Shown here piece by piece: positions 16,354-24,474 of a stretch of DNA of 40,050 bases. The stretch spans positions 1 to 40,050 of the forward strand of contig DOQG01000006.1 in assembly GCA_003512525.1 (NCBI GenBank), read 5' to 3'. Under the pieces are notes generated by a model, which had not been told where the DNA came from, searched no databases, and saw nothing but the letters and a program-made list of their open reading frames with translations. This stretch comes from Oscillospiraceae bacterium (GTDB lineage: Bacteria > Bacillota > Clostridia > Oscillospirales > Ruminococcaceae). Positions within the stretch are counted from its first letter, which is position 1, and every line of letters starts with the position of its first letter. Both the position numbers and the translations under genes were made by a program.

Positions 16354-17088
16354 ATGAAAAGAATACTCGTTTGTGAAGATGAAGACGCGATAAGGGATTT
16401 TGTCGTAATAAACTTAAAGCGCAGCGGCTATGATGTTGTTGATGTCAGCAACGCCGCACAGGCTATGGAAGCATATGTACACTACGGCGGGCTTATCGAT
16501 GTTGCTCTGCTTGATATAATGATGCCCGGCATGGACGGTAGTGAGCTTTGCCGCTGGCTAAGGCAGAAGAGTGATACTATGGGTATCATTATGCTCTCCG
16601 CAAAGAGTCAGGAGGTAGACAAGATACGTTGTCTTACACAGGGCGCAGACGACTATGTAACCAAGCCGTTCTCGCCTTCGGAGCTTGTCGCAAGGGTCGA
16701 TGCTGTTTACCGCAGAGTAAGCCTGAGCGTGGCAAGACCGCCCGAGGACGAAGGCAGGACGCTTATTTCCGGACCGTTCTCAATAAACACAAAAAGCCGT
16801 ATTTTCACAAAAAACGGCATTGGAATCGAAATAACGCAGGTAGAATATCAGCTGCTTGAGTACTTTATGGAAAACAGCGGCTCTGCGCTTGACCGCAAGA
16901 GCATACTCACCCGCATATGGGGCGAGGACTATTATGGCGATGACAAGATAGTCGATGTCAATATAAGGCGGCTCAGAATGAAGATAGAGGAAGACCCGTC
17001 AAATCCGAGATACATAACCACCATATGGGGCTACGGCTACAAATGGTGTGTAGACGAGCTTGCCGCCGCAGGCGAGTTCAACGGATAA
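16354..17088 (+). CDS. Response regulator, OmpR/PhoB family
   Basis: A 244-residue DNA-binding response regulator. The receiver domain (about 2-117) has the acidic pair E9/D10/E11/D12, phospho-acceptor D54 in LLDIMMPGMDG, S82 in place of the usual Thr, and K104 in YVTKPFSP. The winged-helix output domain (about 140-236) has the usual SALDRKSILTRIWGEDYYGD and VNIRRLRMKIEEDPSNPRYI segments. The layout is closest to PhoB/WalR-like regulators of Firmicutes. It is encoded 19 bases before its cognate sensor kinase. Target genes cannot be told; the lipoprotein and membrane protein genes upstream, in the same direction and with no terminator between, are likely part of the same unit. Confidence 0.93.
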   Translation: MKRILVCEDEDAIRDFVVINLKRSGYDVVDVSNAAQAMEAYVHYGGLIDVALLDIMMPGMDGSELCRWLRQKSDTMGIIMLSAKSQEVDKIRCLTQGADDYVTKPFSPSELVARVDAVYRRVSLSVARPPEDEGRTLISGPFSINTKSRIFTKNGIGIEITQVEYQLLEYFMENSGSALDRKSILTRIWGEDYYGDDKIVDVNIRRLRMKIEEDPSNPRYITTIWGYGYKWCVDELAAAGEFNG

Positions 17089-17107
17089 ATAAACGGAGGT
17101 AAAGGCT

Positions 17108-18535
17108 TTGGCAAGACGCACAACGATAGCTAACCGCTGGTTTCTCAAAAGCTTCAGTGCGGTAGTTATAGTTCTGGTACTGCTTGATATAGTTTTGTAC
17201 TGTGTATTCAGGTCGTACTTTTACAGTACGGTCGAGCAGACGCTCCGCAGTGAGATGAATGTTATATCCACGGTGCTTACACGGTACTACAACAGCAGCT
17301 CTACAGGAAGCGGCACTAACTATTCAAACGAGATACGCGATACCGTTGAAAGCTTCACCAAAAAAGACCGCATGGAGCTTATGATGATAAACTCCGAGGG
17401 CAAGGTCGTAATAACATCGAGCGGGTTTGAGCCAAGCAACTCCTATGATATGCCCGACTATGACAACGCAGTAAAAAGCGAAAGCGGTATAGGCGTTTAC
17501 AGCGGCTATCAGAGCAACGGCGAAAAGGTCATGGCTGTCACGGGACTGCTTGAAACCGGAAACGACAACTACAGCGCGGTAAGGGTCATAACCTCGCTTT
17601 CTAAGGTGGACAAACAGCTCGGCGTGATCATGATCTTCATAATAGCGATAAGCGGAGCTATCATCATACTTATGCTGGTGCTCGGACTTTACTTCATAAA
17701 ATCGATAGTGATGCCGCTAAGACTTATCGGCGCAAACGCCAAAAAGATAGCTAAGGGCGACTTTGAGGTGAATATAGAGGAAACTACCGATGACGAGCTG
17801 GGCGAGCTGTGCCATGTATTCAACTATATGGCGGACGAGCTTGAAAACTCGGAGAAGATAAAGAACGATTTTATCTCTTCGGTATCACATGAGCTGCGTA
17901 CCCCGCTGACGGCTATAAAGGGCTGGAGCGAAACCATTGCCGCAAGCCCGAACGATAAGGAAACTTTCAAAAAAGGTATGCGCGTCATTTCGGAAGAATC
18001 CGAAAGGCTGTCGAACATGGTCGAAGAGCTGCTTGACTTCTCGCGTATACAGGGCGGCAGATTTAACCTCAGTAAAGCAAATATGGACGTATTCGCCGAG
18101 CTTACCGATGCAGTAATCATATACTCCGAAAAAGCAAGACAGGAAAACAAAACACTGCTTTATGATGAGCCGCAGGAGATAGTAACTATCTTCGGCGACA
18201 GGAACCGTATAAGACAGGTGTTTATAAATATAATAGACAACGCTATAAAATACTCCGCCGACAACGGTCATATAATCGTTGCCACTGCGGTAACGCCCGA
18301 CACGGTAATAATTACCGTGGAAGATGACGGTTGCGGCATTGCCGAGTCGGATCTGGCAAAGGTAAAGGCTAAATTCTACAAGGCAAATAACACGGTCAGG
18401 GGCTCGGGAATAGGACTTGCTGTCGCAGATGAGATAGTGACAGCGCACGGCGGAACGCTTGATATAGAAAGCGAGCTCGGACGGTATACAAGGGTAGTTA
18501 TCACCCTGCCGATAGCGAAAAAGGACGAACTGTAA
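17108..18535 (+). CDS. Sensor histidine kinase with HAMP domain
   Basis: A 475-residue membrane kinase that pairs with the response regulator just upstream. Two membrane helices (about 14-34 and 172-198) flank an extracytoplasmic sensor region of about 140 residues rich in Ser, Tyr and Asn. A HAMP domain (about 200-250) and the H-box SSVSHELRTPLTAIKGW, with phosphorylated H261, come next. The ATP-binding domain has the N-box FINIIDNAIKYSA, G1 VEDDGCGI and G2 GSGIGLAVADEI. Start is TTG at 17108: GGAGG lies eight bases upstream and no ATG is near. It most resembles PhoR/WalK-type kinases, but the signal cannot be told. The DUF1385 gene follows after 12 bases. Confidence 0.92.
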   Translation: MARRTTIANRWFLKSFSAVVIVLVLLDIVLYCVFRSYFYSTVEQTLRSEMNVISTVLTRYYNSSSTGSGTNYSNEIRDTVESFTKKDRMELMMINSEGKVVITSSGFEPSNSYDMPDYDNAVKSESGIGVYSGYQSNGEKVMAVTGLLETGNDNYSAVRVITSLSKVDKQLGVIMIFIIAISGAIIILMLVLGLYFIKSIVMPLRLIGANAKKIAKGDFEVNIEETTDDELGELCHVFNYMADELENSEKIKNDFISSVSHELRTPLTAIKGWSETIAASPNDKETFKKGMRVISEESERLSNMVEELLDFSRIQGGRFNLSKANMDVFAELTDAVIIYSEKARQENKTLLYDEPQEIVTIFGDRNRIRQVFINIIDNAIKYSADNGHIIVATAVTPDTVIITVEDDGCGIAESDLAKVKAKFYKANNTVRGSGIGLAVADEIVTAHGGTLDIESELGRYTRVVITLPIAKKDEL

Positions 18536-18547
18536 GAAAGGCTGAAT

Positions 18548-19603
18548 ATGAGCGAACAAAACAAGGAGATAATCAAAACAAAGGTCGGAGGACAGGCTCT
18601 CATTGAGGGCGTTATGATGCTCGGTCTGAAAAAGGGCTGTATGGCTGTACGTCAGCCCGACAGAGAAATATATACCGAGGTATGGGACAGGAAAAAGCCT
18701 GAATGGTATAACAAAGCGCCGTTTATCAGAGGCTGTGTGAATTTCGTTTCACAGTTGGCGGACGGCTACAAGTACCTTAACAAGTCGGGCGAAGTGAGCG
18801 GAATGTTCGATGAAGAAGAGGACGAAAAAGACAAGAAGAAAAAAGAAAAAGAGCAGGACAAACCGGCAGATAACGTAAGCAAAGAAAAACCGGAAGATAA
18901 AAAGGGCGAAAAGAAAGACGGCGATAATGCCGCTCTGACAACGGCTGTCACAATAATATCGGGCGTACTCGGCGTGGGGCTTGCCGTCGCGCTGTTTGTG
19001 ATACTGCCTACGCTTATCTTTACAGGCATACAGACACTGTTCGGCGATACGGACATATCTGCCTTCCGCTCGCTGACAGAGGGTATTATTAAGATCGCGC
19101 TGTTTGTCGGCTATCTGTGGCTGACTTCGCTTATGAAGACTATGAAAAGGCTGTATCAATATCACGGTGCCGAGCACAAGACGATATTCTGCTATGAACA
19201 CGGTGATGAGCTGACGGTAGAGAATGTCAGAAAGTACAAACGCTTCCACCCCAGATGCGGTACAAGCTTTATATTTCTGACGCTTGCGATAAGCATACTG
19301 GTATATACCCTGCTCCCGATAAACAGCGAGCTGTTCATTGAAGCGTTCGGCGTATCAAAATTTATAGGCGATATGCTGAGAATTTGCTGTAAGATAATTT
19401 TCCTGCCGATAGTCGTAGGTATCTCATACGAACTTATCCGTATCGCAGGAAGATACGATAATGTGGTTACAAAAATAATTTCAGCTCCCGGACTTGCTAT
19501 CCAACGTCTTACAACAAAAGAGCCTGCCGATGAGATGATCGAGGTTGCGATAGCCTCTATGAAGCCCGTTCTCCCGGAAAAGCCGGAGGACGCGAAGTGG
19601 TAA
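18548..19603 (+). CDS. DUF1385 family membrane protein (YqhQ-like)
   Basis: A 351-residue protein of the DUF1385/YqhQ family, known by VGGQALIEGVMMLG (about 12-25), PFIRGCVNF (about 58-66), and YHGAEHKTIFCYEHGDELTVENV plus FHPRCGTSFIF (about 215-250), and four membrane segments. Between the first domain and the first helix is an insert of about 45 residues made largely of Lys, Glu and Asp (about 92-136). Function is unknown; many Firmicutes carry it directly ahead of prmC and prfA, which hints at a tie to translation termination, though the reason is not established. Here it overlaps prmC, whose start is inside its last codons. prfA, the usual third gene, is absent at this site. Confidence 0.88.
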   Translation: MSEQNKEIIKTKVGGQALIEGVMMLGLKKGCMAVRQPDREIYTEVWDRKKPEWYNKAPFIRGCVNFVSQLADGYKYLNKSGEVSGMFDEEEDEKDKKKKEKEQDKPADNVSKEKPEDKKGEKKDGDNAALTTAVTIISGVLGVGLAVALFVILPTLIFTGIQTLFGDTDISAFRSLTEGIIKIALFVGYLWLTSLMKTMKRLYQYHGAEHKTIFCYEHGDELTVENVRKYKRFHPRCGTSFIFLTLAISILVYTLLPINSELFIEAFGVSKFIGDMLRICCKIIFLPIVVGISYELIRIAGRYDNVVTKIISAPGLAIQRLTTKEPADEMIEVAIASMKPVLPEKPEDAKW

Positions 19604-20424
19604 TAAGGCAGGCGGTACGGCTTATAAGCGATATGCTTGAAAGCATTACCGATGATGCGGAATTTGAAGCAAAGCAGATCGTAAGTGAGGTCGACGGCGG
19701 GAAAATGCCGTTTGAGGATATCTCCGAAGCAGAGTTTACCGAGTGTGTCAAAAAGGCGGATATGCGCAAAACGGGAAAGCCGTTACAGTATATCCTGGGC
19801 AGCTGGGACTTCTACGGCAGAAAATTTTTTGTCGGCGAGGGCGTGCTTATTCCCCGCCCTGAAACAGAGCTGCTATGTGATATAGCAATCGAACATCTTA
19901 AAAAGACAGGCGGCAAGGTGATCGACTTGTGCTCGGGGAGCGGCTGTATAGCTGTTACAACGGCACTTGAAGCAAATGTCGAAGCCGTGGGTATCGAGAT
20001 ATCCGACAAGGCATACGGCTACTTTCTTAAAAACATAGCGGAAAACAAAGCCCAAAAGCTTGTCACAGCTATAAACGGCGATATCTTTGATAAAGATGTA
20101 CTCGACAGACTTGCAGATAATTCATTGTCTGCCGTGCTTTCAAATCCGCCGTATATAAGCTCTGCGGATATGAAAACTCTTCAAAAGGAAGTAACATTCG
20201 AGCCGGAGCTTGCGCTGTTCGGGGGCGAGGACGGACTGGACTTTTATCGTGGGCTTGTGCCGCTGTGGGCAGAAAAGCTTGCAGACGGAGGACTGTTTGC
20301 GGTAGAGATCGGCGAGGAACAGGGGCAGGCTGTGAGCGGAATATTTGAAAAAGCGGGACTTACTCCGCAGGTTGTTAAGGACTACAGCGGGCACGACAGA
20401 ATAGTCTGTGCTGTTAAGCGATAG
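19597..20424 (+). CDS. prmC: Peptide chain release factor N5-glutamine methyltransferase
   Basis: Methylates the glutamine of the GGQ motif in release factors 1 and 2, using S-adenosylmethionine, in the cytosol. The 275-residue protein has the helical N-terminal domain, PLQYILGSWDFYG (about 62-74), the SAM-binding DLCSGSGCIAV (110-120) and the catalytic LSNPPYIS (181-188), the full PrmC set. The start is GTG at 19597: GGAGG at 19585-19589 is seven bases before it. This start lies seven bases inside the end of the DUF1385 gene, so translation is probably coupled. The gene is followed by a 102-base gap with the recA promoter and operator-like dyad. prfA would be expected next and is not here. 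Confidence 0.95.
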   Translation: MVIRQAVRLISDMLESITDDAEFEAKQIVSEVDGGKMPFEDISEAEFTECVKKADMRKTGKPLQYILGSWDFYGRKFFVGEGVLIPRPETELLCDIAIEHLKKTGGKVIDLCSGSGCIAVTTALEANVEAVGIEISDKAYGYFLKNIAENKAQKLVTAINGDIFDKDVLDRLADNSLSAVLSNPPYISSADMKTLQKEVTFEPELALFGGEDGLDFYRGLVPLWAEKLADGGLFAVEIGEEQGQAVSGIFEKAGLTPQVVKDYSGHDRIVCAVKR

Positions 20425-20434
20425 AAAATAAAAT

Positions 20435-20454
20435 CTGTACATTTTATGGTACAG
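20435..20454. promoter_or_regulatory. Operator-like dyad upstream of recA
   Basis: A perfect inverted repeat CTGTAC (20435-20440) and GTACAG (20449-20454) with an eight-base AT-rich centre overlaps the -35 position of the recA promoter. It is shaped like a repressor site, possibly LexA-type, but is not the GAAC-N4-GTTC box known from Bacillus and Clostridium. The stem is too short and lacks the T run needed for a terminator. Confidence 0.45.
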
Positions 20455-20474
20455 CAATTATGATAGAATATAAT
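20446..20474 (+). promoter_or_regulatory. recA promoter
   Basis: A perfect TATAAT (20469-20474) lies about 50 bases before the recA start. The matching -35 position (ATGGTA, 17 bases upstream) is a poor match to TTGACA, as expected for a regulated promoter, and it is covered by the dyad at 20435-20454. Confidence 0.6.
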
Positions 20475-20526
20475 CACAGAATAAAACCGATACATATTGA
20501 AATCTGAAAGGACAGGTAATTTTATT

Positions 20527-21789
20527 ATGGCAAAGGCAAATAACAAAAAAGCGACACCTACCGTAAATCACCCTACCACTCCGGAAGAAAAGAAAAAAGC
20601 TCTTGATACCGCTATGGAACAGATAATCAAGAACTACGGTCAGGGTTCGGTTATGTTTCTCGGCGGCGAGGGGAACAAAAAGCTTGATGTTGAAAGCGTA
20701 CCGACAGGATCGATCGGTCTTGACTATGCACTCGGCATAGGCGGTCTGCCAAAGGGCAGAATTATTGAGATATACGGTCCGGAGTCCGGCGGTAAGACTA
20801 CAGTTACGCTCCATGCCATCGCCGAAACGCAGAAGCTCGGCGGTATGGCGGCATTCATTGACGTTGAACACGCACTCGACCCCGTTTATGCAAAGTCGCT
20901 CGGCGTTGATATTGACCACCTTATCGTTTCACAGCCCGATACGGGCGAGCAGGCACTTGAAATTATGGAAACGCTTGCGCGCTCCGGCGCTATTGATATT
21001 GTCGTACTCGACTCGGTCGCCGCTATGGTAACAAAGGCTGAGATCGACGGCGAGATAGGCGACAGCTTTGTCGGTGTTCAGGCAAGACTTATGTCGGCGG
21101 CTATGAGAAAGCTGACAAGCGTTATATCAAAGTCTAACACCGTTGCAATCTTTATCAACCAGGTTCGTGAAAAGATAGGCGTTATGTACGGCAACCCCGA
21201 AACAACTCCCGGCGGTCGTGCGCTTAAATTCTATGCCAGCGTGCGTATAGAAGTCCGCAAGGGTGAGAAGATAGTTGACGATGGCGAGATAATAGGTTAT
21301 ACTACTAAGTGCAAGGTCGTAAAGAACAAGGTCGCACCGCCTTTCAAGGAAACACAGTTCGATATGATATTTGGCGAGGGTATATCAAGGCTCGGCGAAA
21401 TAATAACAATGGGCGAAGAGCTCGGCTTTATCAAGAAGAGCGGCGCATGGTACAGCTATAACGGCGAAAGACTCGGACAGGGTAAGGAAAAGACAAAGAA
21501 GTTCCTTAAGGAAAATGAAGATCTGCGTCTTGAGATCGAAGGGAAGATAAAAGAGAATATGTCTAAGCTCGATATGTCCGCCAGTGAGGACGGAGAAGGC
21601 ACGGACAATGCCGACACTTCAGAATCGGCGGCAGAAAACGAGCTTAAGGAGATCGGTGAAGAGGCTGCAAAGGCTGACGCTCCCGCAAAATCCGCACCGT
21701 CAACGAAAAAGAAAGCGACAGCAAAGAAAAGCGTAGTAGTCGAAGCAGACAGCGACTTTGAAGAATTTTCACCAGAGGATCTTGACTGA
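20527..21789 (+). CDS. recA: Recombinase A
   Basis: The recombination and SOS-inducing ATPase that forms filaments on single-stranded DNA. The protein has 420 residues, with Walker A GPESGGKTT (84-92), VVLDSVAAM (the Walker B region), NQVREKIGVMYGNPETTPGG (the L2-like loop region, conserved) and the usual SWYSY-type end of the core. RecA is normally 340-350 residues; here the core is followed by about 75 extra residues that are acidic at first, then Ala/Lys-rich, then end in a very acidic DFEEFSPEDLD. An in-frame TTG at 20497 was rejected because it has no binding site. ATG 20527 follows AAAGGACAGG at 10 or more bases. recX starts on its last base. Confidence 0.96.
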   Translation: MAKANNKKATPTVNHPTTPEEKKKALDTAMEQIIKNYGQGSVMFLGGEGNKKLDVESVPTGSIGLDYALGIGGLPKGRIIEIYGPESGGKTTVTLHAIAETQKLGGMAAFIDVEHALDPVYAKSLGVDIDHLIVSQPDTGEQALEIMETLARSGAIDIVVLDSVAAMVTKAEIDGEIGDSFVGVQARLMSAAMRKLTSVISKSNTVAIFINQVREKIGVMYGNPETTPGGRALKFYASVRIEVRKGEKIVDDGEIIGYTTKCKVVKNKVAPPFKETQFDMIFGEGISRLGEIITMGEELGFIKKSGAWYSYNGERLGQGKEKTKKFLKENEDLRLEIEGKIKENMSKLDMSASEDGEGTDNADTSESAAENELKEIGEEAAKADAPAKSAPSTKKKATAKKSVVVEADSDFEEFSPEDLD

Positions 21790-22286
21790 TGTCATATACC
21801 GATGATGAAAGAATAAGAGCAAAACGCAGAGCGCTGTACATACTCGCTCAGCGTGATCACTCGAAAAAAGAGCTTTATGATAAGCTGATAAAAAACTATC
21901 CTCCCGATCTATGCGAGATGGTAGTTGAGCTGATGTGTGAGCACGACCTCATAAATGAGGAGAAGTACACACAAAAGCTTTACAAGTCATATATAAACAA
22001 GGGTTGGGGTAAGTCCAAGATCCGCTTTGAGCTACGGAGAAAGGGCTTGCCCGACAGCCTTATTTCACAGCAGGAAGAAGAATATGACGCTGAGGATTTT
22101 ATAGACGAAATTATACATCTTGTAGATAAGAAATATGCAAACAAGCTGGATTTTTCTGACTATAAGAGCGTTCAGCGTGTGACTGCGGCACTTGCGCGCA
22201 GGGGCTTTGCATATGATGATATAAAGCTAGCATTATCCCGCGTGAAAGACGGAGATTATGACGAAGAAGAATATTACGATGAGTAA
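21789..22286 (+). CDS. recX: Regulatory protein RecX
   Basis: Modulates RecA filaments, usually limiting their growth. The 165-residue protein has the three-helix repeats of the family: ALYILAQRDHSKKELYDKLIKNY (repeat 1), LINEEKYTQKLYKSYINKGWGKSKIRFELRRKGLP (repeat 2) and the third with VTAALARRGFAYDDIKLAL. The C-terminus is strongly acidic (DGDYDEEEYYDE). Its ATG shares one base with the recA stop (TGATG), so it is made together with RecA, the arrangement in many Firmicutes and other bacteria. A 48-base gap separates it from rimO. Confidence 0.92.
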   Translation: MSYTDDERIRAKRRALYILAQRDHSKKELYDKLIKNYPPDLCEMVVELMCEHDLINEEKYTQKLYKSYINKGWGKSKIRFELRRKGLPDSLISQQEEEYDAEDFIDEIIHLVDKKYANKLDFSDYKSVQRVTAALARRGFAYDDIKLALSRVKDGDYDEEEYYDE

Positions 22287-22334
22287 ATCGCGAAAATATA
22301 ATACATACGGTATACGGAAAGGTAAGGAAAAATA

Positions 22335-23672
22335 ATGGCAGACACAATAAAAGTCGGTATGGTATCTCTCGGTTGTCCGAAGAACCAGTGCGATGCCGAA
22401 CTTATGCTTGCAAAGATAGCTAAAGCCGGCTTCAAAATAGTAAACGAGGCGGGTCTTGCAGATGTTGTAATAATCAATACCTGCGGCTTTATCCAAAGCG
22501 CTAAAGAAGAAGCTATCGAGGAGATAATGGAAGCTATCAGCCGCAAGAATGACGGTATCAACAAGAAGATAATCGTAACGGGTTGCCTTGCAGAGCGTTA
22601 TCAGAAGCAGATGGACGAAGAGTTCCCGGAAATAGATGCAGTGGTAGGCATTGCAAAGAACGATGATATAGTTGAGATCATCAACTCGGTAATGCTGGAT
22701 AAAAGGGTCGTGACATTCGGCGACAAGCTGTGCCATAATATGGAGGGCGACAAGCTGCAGTCTACTCTGCCCCACTATGCATACTTAAGAATAGCGGACG
22801 GCTGTTCAAACAAGTGCTCTTATTGCGCTATACCGCTTATAAGAGGTAAAATGCGTTCCAGAAAGATGGAGAACATAATAGAGGAAGCAAAGAAATTTGC
22901 CGAAAACGGCGTAAAGGAACTTGTTATAGTAGCACAGGACGTTACGGCATACGGCATAGACCTCTATAAGAAATACGCTCTGCCGGATCTGCTTAAAGAG
23001 CTATGTAAAATAGACGGGATCAAGTGGATAAGACTGCTTTACTGCTATCCCGAAAGAATAACGGACGAGCTTATCGAAACAATAAAGACAGAGGATAAGA
23101 TACTGAACTATATCGACATTCCGATACAGCACTGTAACAAGGAGATCCTCCGCAATATGTACCGCGGCGGCGACGAGCAGAGCCTGCGTGAACTGTTTGC
23201 AAAGCTGCGCCGTGAAATTCCCGGTGTGGTGCTGAGAACTACGCTTATTACAGGCTTCCCCGGTGAAACGGAGGAACAGTTCAGCGAGCTTGCCGAATTT
23301 GTAAACGATATAAAGTTCGAGCGCCTTGGCTGCTTTGCTTATTCTGCCGAGGAGGATACTCCCGCCGCAGAAATGCCCGACCAGGTAGATGAGGGCGAAA
23401 GACAGCGCAGAGCGGACATAATAACAGGCGAGCAGGAGATCCGCATGGGCGAATATTACGCGGGTATGGTCGGCAACACATATGAGGTCGTCTGTGAGGG
23501 CTTTGACCGCTACTCGGATATGTATTTCGGCAGAAGTATGCACTTTGCCCCTGAGATAGACGGTATGATATACTTCAAATCGACAAAAGAAAAACGCCCT
23601 GTTATCGGCGACTTTATAAATGTTAAAATAACAGACGTGCTTGAAAACAATCTGCTCGGTGAGCAGGTGTAA
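22335..23672 (+). CDS. rimO: Ribosomal protein uS12 methylthiotransferase
   Basis: A radical-SAM enzyme that adds a methylthio group to an aspartate of ribosomal protein S12. The protein has 445 residues: an N-terminal domain with three cysteines binding the second iron-sulfur cluster (C14 in SLGCPKNQ, C50 in NTCGF, C84 in TGCLAE), the radical-SAM CxxxCxxC at C157, C161 and C164 (GCSNKCSYCAIP), and a C-terminal TRAM domain (about 375-445). The IPLIRGKMRSR stretch is typical of RimO and separates it from MiaB. AAGGAAA precedes the ATG. It sits between recX and pgsA; rimO-pgsA next to recA is a common Firmicutes order. Confidence 0.94.
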   Translation: MADTIKVGMVSLGCPKNQCDAELMLAKIAKAGFKIVNEAGLADVVIINTCGFIQSAKEEAIEEIMEAISRKNDGINKKIIVTGCLAERYQKQMDEEFPEIDAVVGIAKNDDIVEIINSVMLDKRVVTFGDKLCHNMEGDKLQSTLPHYAYLRIADGCSNKCSYCAIPLIRGKMRSRKMENIIEEAKKFAENGVKELVIVAQDVTAYGIDLYKKYALPDLLKELCKIDGIKWIRLLYCYPERITDELIETIKTEDKILNYIDIPIQHCNKEILRNMYRGGDEQSLRELFAKLRREIPGVVLRTTLITGFPGETEEQFSELAEFVNDIKFERLGCFAYSAEEDTPAAEMPDQVDEGERQRRADIITGEQEIRMGEYYAGMVGNTYEVVCEGFDRYSDMYFGRSMHFAPEIDGMIYFKSTKEKRPVIGDFINVKITDVLENNLLGEQV

Positions 23673-23690
23673 TGCTGAAAGGATATCGGT

Positions 23691-24269
23691 ATGAACCTGG
23701 CTAATAAGCTCACATTGCTTCGAGTGATACTAGTACCGTTTTTCGCGTTCTTTATGCTCGCAGGCGATATTGTGCCCTACAGCTATCTGTGGGCGGCGAT
23801 AATTTTTACCGTTGCAAGCATAACCGACACGGCAGACGGTAAAATAGCAAGAAAATATAATATGGTGACAAACTTCGGCAAGTTTTTAGATCCGCTTGCC
23901 GATAAGGTGCTTGTCGTTACGGCGCTCATCTGCTTTGTTGAGCTTGGCTGGGCAAGCGCATGGGTAACGGCTATAATAGTCGCCCGTGAATTTGTGGTAT
24001 CGGGAATACGGCTTATCGCCGCAGGAAGCGAGAAAAAGACAGTTATTGCGGCAAGTATATGGGGCAAGCTTAAGACAGCCTCAACAATGGTTGCGATATG
24101 CGTTATCATTATTATGCATATACTTGTCGTTTTCGGCGCGATCACGACAGAAACTTTCCCCGTACAGCTGATAAGTGACATACTTATGTACATATCCTGC
24201 ATACTTACGACGGTTTCGGGAATCAAATATCTGTGGGACTACAGAGAGGTTCTGAAAACCGATGCATAA
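23691..24269 (+). CDS. pgsA: CDP-diacylglycerol--glycerol-3-phosphate 3-phosphatidyltransferase
   Basis: Makes phosphatidylglycerol phosphate, the committed step to phosphatidylglycerol and cardiolipin, at the membrane. The 192-residue protein has about five or six helices and the complete CDP-alcohol phosphatidyltransferase signature D-G-x2-A-R-x8-G-x3-D-x3-D at D49, G50, A53, R54, G63, D67, D71. It is 18 bases downstream of rimO and is the last gene of the recA unit. The following 205 bases hold a hairpin-rich repeat and no gene. Confidence 0.94.
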   Translation: MNLANKLTLLRVILVPFFAFFMLAGDIVPYSYLWAAIIFTVASITDTADGKIARKYNMVTNFGKFLDPLADKVLVVTALICFVELGWASAWVTAIIVAREFVVSGIRLIAAGSEKKTVIAASIWGKLKTASTMVAICVIIIMHILVVFGAITTETFPVQLISDILMYISCILTTVSGIKYLWDYREVLKTDA

Positions 24270-24301
24270 ATCACAAAATAAATTTAAAAATCTTTTATAA
24301 A

Positions 24302-24380
24302 ATGGGGTTTGGGGCATAGCCCCAAGGCAGGTCGCAGGGACGCCAGTCCCCGTATTTTCCCCCTTTCCAGGGAAAGGGGG
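24302..24380 (+). repeat. Hairpin-rich intergenic repeat
   Basis: Three hairpins in a row: TTGGGGC/GCCCCAA (24309-24315, 24319-24325), GGGAC/GTCCC (24337-24341, 24346-24350) and a perfect 10-bp CCCCCTTTCC/GGAAAGGGGG (24359-24368, 24371-24380). The first part shares ATGGGGT, GGGGC-N3-GCCCC and CAGGTCG, in the same order, with the minus strand of 32606-32640. It sits between pgsA and the NSS symporter gene, both plus strand, and may also slow transcription, though it has no T run. Confidence 0.65.
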
Positions 24381-24474
24381 CAGGGGGATAGGGCTTGAGA
24401 ATCTGCACTTCATTTTAATAAAAACAAATTCTTTCAACAAACTATATATAAAAAATTAATGACCCGGAGGAACT

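Noticed and set aside
18548..20424. Truncated operon because prfA is missing after DUF1385-prmC
   Set aside because: recA follows with its own promoter and no prfA remnant is seen; prfA may simply be elsewhere in the genome.
19597..20424. PrmB or another N-methyltransferase of the same fold
   Set aside because: PLQYILG and the DUF1385 neighbour fit PrmC; no ribosomal protein L3 context is present.
20497..20526. TTG start adding ten residues to RecA
   Set aside because: No binding site precedes it, and AAAGGACAGG lies between it and the ATG chosen.
20424..20526. Terminator between prmC and recA
   Set aside because: The dyad stem has only 6 bp and no T run after it, so an operator is a better reading.
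24302..24380. Intrinsic terminator after pgsA
   Set aside because: The hairpins are strong, but none has a T run, and the block matches a repeat found elsewhere.
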